This document shows, piece by piece, positions 11,021-24,000 of a stretch of 64,000 bases of DNA (position 1 is its first letter; each line of letters begins with the position of its first letter). The stretch is from Hoplostethus atlanticus (lineage: Eukaryota > Chordata > Actinopteri > Trachichthyiformes > Trachichthyidae). The notes under the pieces were generated by a model. The model had not been told where the DNA came from and searched no databases. It was given only the letters and a program-made list of their open reading frames with translations. The stretch lies in contig JAXDDX010000001.1 in NCBI GenBank assembly GCA_034670405.1, positions 10,368,501 through 10,432,500 of the forward strand. Reading direction: 5' to 3'. A program made the position numbers and the translations under genes.

Positions 11021-13100
11021 TATCTGTTTATGTGCCTTTGCTACTCCTGTGGACTGCCAGAGAGCGGAGACAGGGAGAGCTAAACAGCACCATCCATCTC
11101 TTCACATCCATGTTCAGACCTCCATCTCGATTTGGCATCGTTCATGTCAGCAAGGTCGCTAGCCGGAAGTGTTTTGGTGTACAGGGGGTTGACTTCAGTT
11201 GTCAGGAAGGTCTAAAGGCAGAGAGTGACACTGAGAGTAAATATTGTAATAGTGATGTTGAAAGTCACCGCTGCCCTACAAAGGTTAAATGCAAGTAACT
11301 GTTTTTGTCCAGAATAGTTCTTGAAATGGCGTCTGGTGCGTACTGCGTGTTGTATATAACTCCTGAATCGCTCACCCTTAAATCAGATTTCAATCAATCA
11401 TTTTATAGTAAAGAATCAGTAAGTACTCCTTTTGACTTTTACCACAACCATTTTTACTACAGCTGCTTTCTTTTTCATGTACTTAGCAATTCTAAACCTT
11501 TGCTTATTGTAGTTGAAGTGGAGGACACATTTAGTATGATGTATAATATCAATTTAGTAACGTGAACACTAAGGTGTAGTGAGGTTATGTTCTCAAGGAT
11601 GCTACTTCACACCGTCGTCCATGAGAGGGAAAATATTCTCAATGCTTCAACAGGATTTCTAGAGCATGTACACGTACTGTATACAGTTAGCCAAGTCAGT
11701 ACAGAGGCTAACACAGCTGAAGTTATTAATACATGTTCAGGGGTGGAATTTCAACTACGTAAAAAGCAGATACTTTGTCTACTAGTTGAAGTACACTAGA
11801 TACTGCTGTTAATGTATTGATACAAAGCCAAAGGGAAGTACCTCCCTCTGGGGGGATTTTAGGATCAAAGGGTTTATTATTCTCCAACTATAAACATTTT
11901 ACTACACTACAGCAAGCAATCCAGATATTATTGATGTGTGTACCAACTATTTTGGTTGGCAGGAGATCAACCTCCAAGTCAAAGCAGTTACTGCACGTTG
12001 CCTTTGTACGGCAGAGTGGTTGTGTATTTGTTGAAAGTGAAGTATTCTGCCCATTTCATGACCAAAGAATGTCTGCAGGAGGATCACAGTCAAGATGATA
12101 GCCTTGAGTTTTTTCACGTTCATTTCTTGAGTTAAAAGCTTTAGTTTTAAAATCACACAAAATCCTACATTTTTATCACGAACACAGGCCTGTATGGCGA
12201 TTTGACAGGTTTTTATGTACCGTTGATTTTGTTGTTGCTGTGCCACATTTCTGCACAATAGAATTACTTTTTATTATTTTTTTTTTGCATCTTCATTTCT
12301 ACAAACGTGGTGCTTTATTCAGCCCGATGCAGTCATGAAAGGTGCTTGCATGTTCAGTTTATTTTTTCTCGCTGCCTGTCTCCACCCAACAGCATCGACT
12401 ACTGCCGGAGCTGTGTGCGCTCTGCTTTCAAGCAATAACTGTGGCTGTGTGGTGACGTTGGCTGTAGCAGAGTGTGTGTGTGTTTTAGTGTAGTAACTGG
12501 ATGTGTGTGTGTGTGTGTGTGTGTGTGTACAGCAGGGCTGCCGTGTTGTCTGCCTGTACAGCTCCTACGTGTACGTTGGCTGCTCAAAACCTCAGTATCT
12601 CTGCCAGAGACATTCTCTGAGGATGTCAGTGCTGGTTTTAAAGCGCAGTGGTTACTGGAGGTTGTCTGTACAACTTGTACAACCTGTCTGTAACTGAGAA
12701 CACTGTAAAAGTTGATTCCTTCTTTTGTATAATTTATGTTCGCTGTCACGTTATCGGATACAGGTAAGATCGTTTGTGCAATTGTCTAACAACTGGAGTA
12801 GGCCATAGAACTAAGGCAAGTGACAATGCAGGCTTTTCTGACGTTTTGCAATGAGTGGCTTGTTTAGGTTAGCTTAGCTCATCATGCCTGTATGCGCCCT
12901 GGAAAAAAAACAATGTCCATCTCATTTGCAAGCTTTCACCTGTTTTCTTTCTGTGTTGCATTGATTTTGTTATGTCTACCTCAAATTGGCACAGAAAAGG
13001 CACTATTTCTAAACCTTGAAGATCATTCATATTTTCTCCTTGCCTGGATTTGATCAAGTACTTATGATTTGATTTTTATTAAGTTGTGTTGTCCCGGAAG

Positions 13101-13106
13101 ATTAAA
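13101..13106 (+). promoter_or_regulatory. Candidate proximal poly(A) signal, eea1
   Basis: ATTAAA, the commonest variant signal, followed within 30-40 bases by a GT-containing stretch. Confidence 0.4.
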
Positions 13107-13688
13107 GAGACGATCTGCACCTTATTGTATTCTGGGCTCATCCACGCGGCGCTCCAATCCCAGCCAAACATTGGACCACCGACTTTATACAAGCTTCAGC
13201 ATTTCTAACCCCGAGGTTAACAGCCTAACGTACTTAATTGCTCATTGATACTAAGGCTATCATAATTATCTTTGTAAAGTGTTTGTTTGTATTGAAAGAA
13301 AAGATGAATATATAACACTTATGGATATAGAAACATGACAATGTGTAGATTTATCAAGTCTTATTCATTTTTACAAAATGGCACCACAGACCTACAGTAC
13401 ACTGAATTGTGGCTTGTTTCGTGTTGATGTCAGTTGTCATGCATGATGAATCAATCTTCAGGCTCGTGGCTCAGTTTCTCCATGTTTTGTGTCTGGGTAT
13501 ATTTGGTGGTTGTGAGGGCGTGCCTTAGGCCAAGGTCTTGTAAGTCTTGCTCCCTGTGAGCAGCGACACGCGCCATGTATTACCAGTCTCAGTGACGACC
13601 TGAGCTAAGAGGAACTCATAAAAGAAAAATGTAATTTATGTTCACTTGTACCATTTGGTTTTCTAATTCTCCATCATGACTAAAAGTA

Positions 13689-13694
13689 AATAAA
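13689..13694 (+). promoter_or_regulatory. Candidate distal poly(A) signal, eea1
   Basis: AATAAA followed by a T/G-rich stretch (catgtttttgtttcc) around 13719-13735. Confidence 0.55.
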
Positions 13695-13827
13695 ACTTAT
13701 GTTTCTATTTCCCATGGGTCATGTTTTTGTTTCCAGAAAATGAGATGGCTTTAAAAGTGGATGAAATGCATCTTCTCTCAAATGACTCCCACACAGCATT
13801 CAATAACTCTCACTACATAATGGGCAG

Positions 13828-13833
13828 TTTATT
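13828..13833 (-). promoter_or_regulatory. Poly(A) signal, plekhg7
   Basis: AATAAA on the minus strand, about 125 bases past the plekhg7 stop codon; the only obvious signal before eea1. Confidence 0.65.
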
Positions 13834-13958
13834 GTAACCTATTATGGCAACATTTACTTTACAAAATTATCCTAGTTCTGGTACAGTAATTTACAACACT
13901 TGAGGGTAAGTTGGAGTGCACACTGACAGTAGACCTGTTGGTGGCTCCTAGTGCAGAG

Positions 13959-14069
13959 TCATATCTGTGAAGACTCCAGCCACAGGGACGAGCTCTTGAC
14001 TCGAGGCTGCTGGGAGTCCAGCTTCAGCAGTGCCGTCACAGCGCCCTCTATCTTTGACATCCATATTTT
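13959..14069 (-). CDS. plekhg7: plekhg7 last exon (end of PH domain, stop)
   Basis: 36 codons plus [23 protein letters not shown] to WLESSQI. It contains the PH C-terminal helix with its Trp. Acceptor gttttacag. Confidence 0.93.
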   Translation of the reverse strand, partial: KIWMSKIEGAVTALLKLDSQQPRVKSSSLWLESSQI

Positions 14070-17000
14070 CTGTAAAACACACCAAGGAGTATTAATAGTG
14101 GGGGACATACAGGGCCCAGTTTTTCTCTGTTTAAACCCACACAAGAGAGATGATAGTAAATATTATCAGGGATGGGTAAGATCCAGGTTCTGCATGCATC
14201 TCAGCAATTAGAAATTTTAATTCATGTCAATTTAATTTTTTATAAGCTCTGAACTCGAGGCCGGCTCAAACCTTTGTGCTCACTTACAAAGGAGGTGTGA
14301 CGCATGAGAGTAAAGGTTGTTATGTATCCATGGGAAAATGTGTGCAACTGTATTCGGTTGTCAGCACTTTTATAAATTAGTTTAAATGCACAATGTGAAA
14401 AATGTGCTTTAGACCAAGTTGGAGAACGTACCATATGTATCCAAGTACATTTTCATAAACAAAACCCCAGGCAGGTAACCAATGGGGATTCTGCCAGTAG
14501 ATAAATACCAGTATCTAAAGTCCAAACTTAAGTGTTTACTGCAAAACCACATTTGGATGCGATTCAGATAGGAGAGGCTTCTGGATGAGTAACAATTATC
14601 GGTATGCCAAGTTACATAATCCTTCTGGTAGGCACAATACTATTATGCCAGAAGAATGTCACCAGTGCTCTGCCAAGCCCCATCAGATATGACCTGCTGC
14701 TGCTGTGTGTCTTTTCAAACTTCTCATGCAACCTAATAAATTCATAGTTGAAGCGGTATACCTTGACAGACTCTGAGGGAGCTTGCAGGACGAATGCGCC
14801 TATGCACTGCTGGTAGCGGTTCTGGTGCATGATGATGAAAGAGTGAGGCAGCCCCGATGCTAGAAGGGAAGGAGAGCAGGAAGAAGTTAATCAGGAGGGA
14901 TAAAATGATCAGATATCAACCATGACATATTGATTCTGTTATCTGCGCACACACACACACACCCTAAGATTACTACTTAATTATTACTTGAGGCATTGAG
15001 CTGATCGATGTTCTTGAGCTGCAGTCGGTCCAGAGAGACGGGCTGGTCCAGAACCGTGAAGGTACAGCCCTCCTTCAACAGCTGATCCAGCTCCAGGTTC
15101 TGCGGCAGCCTCAGAGGACTCTGCTCTGGACCGGTGGGCCGCTACAGGACAAGGAGTGAGGTGAGCTCGGGTGAACAAGTTATAAAGGCCTCTCTCTGAC
15201 ATTAAAACAGCCTGTTGAGGAGTTGTCACCATCTAGATCTACCGTAGAGTGATGTACCTTTTTGCTTCTCTTTGTCTTTGTGATCAGGAGGAATTCGTCA
15301 AACAGGAACAGATACACATCACTCAGCTTTGTGTTCTCTGGTAATGAACAAACAAAAAAAGCTGATTTTAAGAGCGTGCATTTGAGCATGTTACAAATAC
15401 TTTTTTTTTTTTACTAACATAAAATCTGCCTTCCCTGGCACCAACTGCACCAACCTGTGAGTACCAGTTTCCCCTCATGCAGGAGACTTCTGTGAGAGAT
15501 GAGGTTCTCCAGAGTGACAGCCTTCAAGAGGTGTTTCAAATTCTGAAAGTGAAAGGCAGAAGGAATCAGTTGATCACAGGTACAAAAACCCCACTTTTCA
15601 CCCATTTGACACGTGTCAATTGTTAAACAAGCTCATCCTCTGATGCCTACTCAACATCAGTAGGTCGTATGGCATAGTCACAGACCTCAGGTATGAAGGC
15701 ACGCTTGTCTCTCTCCCACACCGGCAGCCACACCACAGCATCCCTCAACTGTTTCACCGTCTGGTAGTTATCCAGCCATTTGACCTTGCCCTCCAAATCG
15801 CCTAGAAACAGAGAGGGGAGGTGACCGAGTGTCCAGGGAGTCACTTGAATCAAGAGGGCCGAAAACAATTAACAACATAGGGAAGTGCTCTAAAAACTCA
15901 CATCCTGGAAGTCATTTACTGTTGAGGGTTGAATAGAGTTGTAATTTACTTGAGTCACATTAATATCAACTCTACTTTCAAATGGAAGGTAAATTGGGCT
16001 TTACTCTGTGATGACACAGATAGTAAAGCATGGTTTTACTGTGTAGTGATGGTTGCCTGTTTGTTAAACATGGGCGTGATGGTATCGTGAGAGATTAGAC
16101 TGTGCTCAATTTAACAGTAAATATCCCCCCCACGCCCACGGGACATTAGTCTGCACATCATGGTTACGATATTCCCATGTCACACCCCTGCCCACGCAGC
16201 TTTGTCATTGCTGCATTGCTGTGGCAGACTTTCCCACAGCCTGTCCACCTATTTACAGAGTAAACTGCCACAACAGGTCTACAGGCACAGGCGTGCCGCG
16301 AAGAATCAACGGTCAGGACTCCTGGCTGCCGTCCAAGGCGCGCTGCTTATTCGCTCGACACGACGTGGTATCCACTTGCTTGTGTTGATAGAGATAACCT
16401 TGTGTGTATTTGGTTGAAAGATTCATTGTAAATGGCATAATACTGCAAGATAAGTCTCAAGATAAGTAAACTGCCTGCTCGCAAATGCCCCAGATCGCCT
16501 GAGTGACAGCGCGAGGACTTCTGTCACTTCAAACACAGAGGAACGCTGCGCCTGTCACAAGCAGACTAGATGTGTTGTGTATATTGCCCGAAGCCATCGA
16601 ACTGGCCGAGCAACAATATGCTTATTTTTGTATCACTGAGCATACCCTGCTGATAAGGCGGTAATGAAATGTTCAGACAGCCAGGAACGCATCCCTGAGT
16701 TTGTGCCAGTGAGAGTATATCAGCACCGTAAAGATACTGTAGCTATGCATTTTACAGCTATATGGGAGAGATATGGAGAGTGACGTGAGAACTGCACTAG
16801 TTGTTCCTGGTTGGGCTAATATGGGATGTTTTCTGCCTACATGCTTTACACTGAGATTGAAAATGCAGTTCTAATGAATGAGTAGTCGTCCAGTGGTGTC
16901 TGCTGCTCACATATGGATGTGTCCACTTGCTCTGCTATAACCTGCAGGCTTCTGGTCTCTTCCTCCATCTGGCATCTCTTCGCAATATTCCTCAACAAGA

Positions 17001-20000
17001 GCGGGTAGCGAGTTAACCTCTGCAACGGCGCCACCAACAGATCGCGCAGCTGCAGCCTCCGACACTGCTCATTCCTTTGACACCACTGGGAGAACGAGTG
17101 AGGTGAGAGAGAGAGAGAGAGAAAGAGAAAGAGAAAGAGAGGTGTCAAAAGAGCTTGTTAGAGCATTGGGAAGGGGGCAGGGGTAATGTAAGGGGAGGGG
17201 TGGGAACTAGGTGAAGCAAAAGAAAAGAAAACAACACAGTCAAGAACGTGCTTGACAGAGAAAGTTCCCCAACGGCAACAGAGAAGCGTTCACATTCCAG
17301 TCATTGGCAGGCCCGGTGACAGTGAACAGGTCATGGCTGTTAAGCAGCAATGTCACTGTGTTCTCTCCCGTACTGCCTCCGAGTCAAGGGACACGGCGTC
17401 CCTGCCACTGCTCTGATTTACAGGCACAAATAAGCTGTTCGGCGAGTCCTCCTGTACCTTCAGGTAAGAGCCAAAGTCCTCTCTGGGTTTCAGGCTGTCC
17501 AGATAAATGAGTGCCGTGGAGTAGTTGAGGCAGTACTTCTGCAGACACTGGCATATGCCCTCATGGAAAGCCTGTCAACAGATAGCAGTGACACTTTACA
17601 CACACAGGAAACCAGAATGCTGCGTCACATCAGACGCTCAGCTGCAGATAAAACAGGTCATAAAAGAGAGAAGAGACACTGTTATCCGGAGTACAAGCAT
17701 TAAAAAAAGTGAAGCAAAGTCATTGAATTATATTGCGACTAACTATCAGTGCCATGCTCTCCATCACCTGTGAGCTGCTTTCCATCATTCTGTTTAATTA
17801 TTTCCTCCCCCTGCTGCTTTTGATGCATCATTTATCAGTCTGCTCAAAGGGTTTCTTTTATTGTGGCGGAAACTGAGCCCGAGGTGTTCGAAATGAAAGT
17901 GTTTGAAAGCACAAAACACATTACTGGGATTGCTGGGATCATAGCAAGATAGTTTTTTCCTAGCATGAAGACATGCGTCGTCAAAACAAATTTCGCAGCA
18001 AAATGGAAAGGAAAGGGAAATTCTGCATGTAACATCTCTAAGTAATTCATATGAGATCATTATCAACCTAAGCTGTGAGAGGAGCTCGATCTCTTGCCAC
18101 CCGATCCGGTTGAATCCATTAAGTTTGTGCACGTGTGTAGAGCAGACACAGAGTCACAGTGTGTCTGGGTTGAGTGTGTCTATGTGTGAGTTGTACTTGC
18201 CTTGCTGAGCAGCTCCAGCAGGATTCCCCCGCCCCCGCCCTCCTCCTCCTCCACGGGAATCTCCAAAGTGTCCTTGATGACACGTAGGAGGTTGTTCAAG
18301 AAGCCAAAGCTCACCTGCAGCAGAAAACATTGCGTGTCAAGTGACACTGTGGATGACACAAAAGAACAAAGTCCAGAAAAGATAGCTGTCGTTTCACATG
18401 AAGCTAGAGCTGCTACGTGATGGTAGACAAGACATTGTATTGTTGTGATAACATGACATGGTCTTGTGCTATTTCTGCTCTGCTGAGGGGCCTTAATAGA
18501 GCCAGCAGGGCAGCTTTTCCATATGCCTTTTGTTCCTTTTTCCTTTCTTCCTTCTTTATTAACAAATTCAGTGATTTCTCTTTACAAATAAGACATATTT
18601 GGGGTTCCTACATGATGTAATGTTCCTGCAACTCTCCTTTATCAGTTACCAATGATATATGTCAATACTAAACAGGAAAATATGATTTTCTTGTCAAAAT
18701 GGTAAAAGGCCATGTTGCAAAAATGAGTACATCCTCCTGAAAGTTACAAAATAACACTTAATAAAATGTTTTTTTGGTGCTCGTTAAGGGAAATTGATCA
18801 CCAGATGAGTCTGTTGAACCATCCCACTCAAACAGGTGTAATTGGTGGTACTTAACCCATTGAATCACTGGGAGAGAATTGTCTGGAGACTTGAGAAAGA
18901 GAATTATTTCATTGTACAGAAAAAGACATGGGCACAAGAGGATTAGCAAATCATTGTTAAGTCAGAACACAGTAGCAAAAGTGATACAGACATTCGAAAA
19001 GGATGGACTGCGATGGGATGATTAGCGAGTTTTGCTGAGAAAAGTGCAGGAGAATCGGCAAGCAAGTGCCTCAGAGCTGGCAAAAGCCGTGGAAAGCCAA
19101 ACTGGAGTGACCGTTTCATCTCACACACTAAGACGCACCCTGCATAGAAGTGGAATGCATGGTTGTCATCCACGCAGGAAGCCACTGCTGAGGCCAAAGC
19201 ACAAGAAAGCCCGTTTAGCCTTTGCCAAGGCCCATATTGACAAAAGGTGAAGACTTTTGGGAATCCATACTCTGGTCTGATGAGACCACAGTCAATCTTT
19301 TTGGATCTGATGGCATCCAAAATGTATGGCGTCGCAAGGGGGAGGAGTACAGTGAGAAGTGCATGGTGCAAGTGCAAAGTATGGCGGTGGTAAAGTTCTT
19401 ATATGGGGATGGTGCTGAAGGTGTGGGGGAATTGTACTTCATAGATGGCATCATGAATTCGCAGATTTACTGCAAAATCTTGAAAGAGAAGATGATACCC
19501 TCTCTCCACACCCTGGGTCATTTTTCCACATGACAATGACCCTAAACATTCTCCCAAGGCCACTGCTGCATTCTCAAGGAAGAACAAGGTGAAAGTGCTG
19601 CAGTGGCCAAGTATGTCACCCGACCTCAACCCTACTGAGCACCTGTGGGGAATTTTGAAGAGACAAGTTGAGCAGCACTCCCCATCAAACCATCAAGGCA
19701 CTCAAGGAGGTCATCCTCCAGGAGTGGAAAAGGATAGATGGGACAAAGTATCGCAAACTTGTACACTCGATGCCAAGAAGGGTCAGTGCAGTACTTAAAA
19801 GTAAGGGAGGACATACTAAGTACTAGAATATTACATACTTGTTGGATTGAATCAAGGGTGTACTCATCTTTGCAACCCTTATTTTACAGATATTGGTGAC
19901 ATATCTTTCTATGTTGTTATTAAGTATATGTTTAATACATTTCAATTTTGTCATCTTCCTATGAATTGTAATAGTGATCATTTAGAAAAAAAAATTTTCT

Positions 20001-20976
20001 TTATGTTCAGAGGGGGTGTACTCTGTGTGTACTGTACTTTCTTTCCATTTTTGTATGCATTTTGTAACTTGGTTTGTTAGGAAAAGTGCTACACTATAAC
20101 AACAAGGCAACAGTAGACATGTTGTTCCCCCACAAATGATGCAGTCCCCCTCTAGGCCAATTAGTAACAAATATGTCACTGTGTTTTGGCCTGTATTTGC
20201 AGCGTACTTTTGAAAGCGATTGAATATATATTACGTAATACTGATCCTAAGCCCTCCCTACCCCAATTTCAGTAATACCACTACCACTACTACTACTAAT
20301 AATAATCATAGTAATAATAACCTGTCTTGCCTTTTTGTTGCTGCATGACTAACCCATTATAATTGTGGCTCTTTGGGAGGATGTGTTCATATTGTACATG
20401 CAGGACTGGTAGTGATGCTCATCAGATAAGAAGGGCTTTATATGTATCTGTATTTGCATCAGGGTTTAAATATGTCTGCATTTGCATCAGACCTCACCAG
20501 GCAAAGCTCATTGAGGTTAGCAAACAGCCTCCAGGAGTCCACATCAGCCAGGCAGTTCCTCTTCTGCAGGTTATTCAGTGTAACCAAAAATACCTGAATG
20601 CCACAAAGAAGAAAGAAAACATTACATTTCTAATCTACTATTGTAAAGGATAGAAAGTCAAAGTCTTTCACAGGCACCTTTTATCAATGACAGGATGAAC
20701 AGCACAAAGCAGCAGGTGTTGGGTTGCATTTGGGCTGGTCTATTTATGCCTGGTCCTGTGTGTTTGTGCATGCGTGCGTGCATTGAAGGGTTTTATATGG
20801 AGTTAGTCACCTCCTTGAGAACCATGAGCTGATCCAGGAAGTAAACACATTCGCTGGTGAAGAGTTCCCAGATGGCCTCTTGTCTCTTGTAGCCCTGAGG
20901 GTCAGGGTTCGCATTCAGCTGGGAAGACTGGTCTCGCAGGAACTCTGCAACAGACCAGTCCTAGGGAGGGAGGGAC

Positions 20977-21033
<57 letters not shown>

Positions 21034-24000
21034 TCGATCACTGGATGGTGGGAAGATGAACACAAAAAGAACAAGACTTTTTCCCCAAAGTGTTTGTTGG
21101 GTGCAGATAATTCTATATTCTATAAATGTAAAGATCCTTCCACCGTCTTGATGCACTTACATATGTGCTTATGTATTTCTATGGTTTATGGTTGCCAAGA
21201 AGGTCTTGGTCTTGCATCATTTAATGTTCCAGGAGCTTCCTTGTTCCTCCTGTGAGCATTGCAAGGCTCCTGTACTGTAATTCCTGAGTAATTTGTTAAC
21301 CACTTAGTTTTATTTGGATCGGAAATGTGGATCATTTTGTTTTACATACTTTTTATGTTTGGATTAGGAGTTATAGTAGGCTTCAGTCCAAACAAAAGGA
21401 CTGTGTAAAGGCTTCTTAGTGGACATTGTTCTTTTCTCACCTTGTATTTCTGAAGGTCTGTGTTCCCCGAGTCTTGAATCTGAGCTGTTGAGAGATACTT
21501 CTCGATATCTGATGCTGTGCATGTTGGTATCTTCCCTTTAGTCTGAGCAGTGAGGAAAAGATACACATTACACAGATTGTGGAAGAGGTTTCTAGGTGTG
21601 GGTATGTGTTGGTCTAGGGAAAGTAAAAACATGTGTGTGTAATGCATTTATGATTTTGTTCCAACTATTTGTTCAGTCTAGCATGCTCCAAAACTAAATA
21701 AACAAGTTTGGCTAAATTTCTGTGTTCCAAGTGTTGATTAATTACAAAACCTGCGAGGGCCAAAAGAGAAACGAGGAACCAGATTAATCTGCTTTGATAA
21801 CTGGGTCAGAGAACAATGTCCAAACCAACTACCGTAGACACCTACCGTACTACGCCTCAAAAAAGGCCACTTCGACTTCTTAGTATCTGTTAAAATTATA
21901 AGCATAATATAGTGATTATCAACAAGGCAAAAGGGAGAAAGTCTGCAGTAGTACAGAAGGGATTAGAAAGAAACACAAACAAAACAGTGTGTTCGGATAG
22001 AAACGGTGGAGCATGGTGGACTCCAGGGCACAACTTGCAAGCAATTTTGTCATTTCAACTTCTAGTTAATATCTAATATCTAGTTAAATTACATACAAAC
22101 AAGCTGGATGTGAATGTAAATCCACTGGCTATAGAACACGTGCCATTCAAATCAGTGACTATGCTTATTATGTACAGTTATACCAGAGAAGTTGGAACAG
22201 TTTAATCGGTCAGCCGCCCCATTGGATACAAACAGGTCTCCCGGTGAAACATCCAATCCGGGCAAGCTGACCACCACAGAGCTCCGCCTCCTTTCCTGAA
22301 GCCTGGGGACACAGAAGCAGACCAGACGCTGTGTTCAGAGAGTTATTCAACATTAAATCACTTTTTTTTTTTTATGACCCCTATGTGGTGAAACCTATCA
22401 ATACTGGACATAAATTCAACATTGCAGATATAATTTAAGCAGGCCGCTTTCAGGGCCAAAACATGCATTTGTAAAAATATGTCTCGCTCTCCTACGGTTG
22501 AAGATTTCCACTGTGCTGCACTGCCAGCTCCACCCCGATCGGTGATGAAATACCGAAGATTTATTTATTTAAGTATGAACCGAGTGGGCAGAAATTTAAA
22601 AAAAATAAAAAGTTTGATGACCCCGACTGGAGATGGGCATTGAAACGTCTAGTGGAAATGTAATGCCGTGGAAAAAACACTCTTACTTCTCTTACTTCAC
22701 AATACTTCTCTTTTAGAACAGGAAATAACAGAATTCCTTTTGACATTCTGTCATGGTTGAAATACCATCTGCAGTGTGCAGGTAAGTGGAGATTGACATG
22801 AGTAGCAGATAAGGACAAACATTATGTGTCTGGCTCATATGTGGATAGATGATTAATGGATCGCCCTTTTTGTCTGGTAGGGGGCAAGCTGTCAGTGTGT
22901 GCCAGTTATAATCCTCTCCTGACCAAGGCATGGCCAGGCCCAAGGCCAGGACAACACATGCCTGCCTTTTACCCTCAGGCAAAGCTCAAACTGCCACTGT
23001 TCAAGTGTTTTGACCCATCTCCTTGTGTAGTTGTTGAGGGATTAGTGTGTCAAGTAATCTACTTATCAGTTGTTGCTGATATGCTCACAGCCCAAATATC
23101 TTGATATGATATGGTACTGAAGGTTGTTTCTTGTGTGAATAAAGCCATTAGAAACATACTAATACGGAAACGACCAATGTTTGACTCCAACAATCACAGT
23201 CCAGTTGTGCCCAGGTTAATAGCAGTCTTCAGTGAGGCAGACAGCAACCAGACTGGCTGGTTTTCCCCAAAGGTACAGTTCACTCTCTGCACTGACACTG
23301 ATCAACTACTGGTCTGAGACAAGTCAATACTCTGGTTTCACATCTACATTTTTGAGGGTTTTGACGTTGTTCAGGGCTCAGAGTTCAGAGTTCGAAAAAG
23401 GAGCTCAGTGTGCCATTGGATAGAAACAGAGGAAAGAGTCTCTCTAATATTAACAGAAAATCTGTGAAACTGCAAAATCCATTTCCCACCGATGATGCAT
23501 TGTAAGCACATCCTCAATGCGTCAGGCTGCAGTGACAAACATTGATGCCTGTTTGCTAAAGGTTAACAGGACTCATTATGCCATAAGGAAGTCTGACATG
23601 AGATGAGATCAAAGATGAGGGCTAATGGCCTTGTTTATGGTAACAATACAATAAACTGGAACAGAAGTAGAAGCAAGGGGAAGAATGGCATTGTATTTCT
23701 ATCTACTGTACCATTTAGACTTCCTCTTACAGCTCTACTGCTCAACAGCAGATAATGGCTCATCCAGATACTGTAGCTACATCTCTAATGCTCTGCTTTC
23801 ACTGCTGGCTTTGTGTAAACCAACAGTAATTTGACTAACTTGAGTGCATGTCCAAACCACATGGCTGCAGGGCCGACGTCTACGCCTGAAGGGTAAAGCA
23901 AGGCTGCAGGATAGAGCCGGAGTAACCCAGTACCTTTTTCCTCCAGGACACTTTTGTTGGACTCTGAATGCACCAACTGTTCTTTGCTCTCACTGCTAAA

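Larger units (their letters stand above)
10675..13712 (+). other. eea1: eea1 3' UTR (about 3 kb)
   Basis: No coding content resembling a gene. It begins with a long C-rich tract and G-rich repeats, then AT-rich DNA with a (GT)n run at 12502-12529. Candidate poly(A) signals are attaaa at 13101 and aataaa at 13689; the end point is inferred from the latter. Confidence 0.6.
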
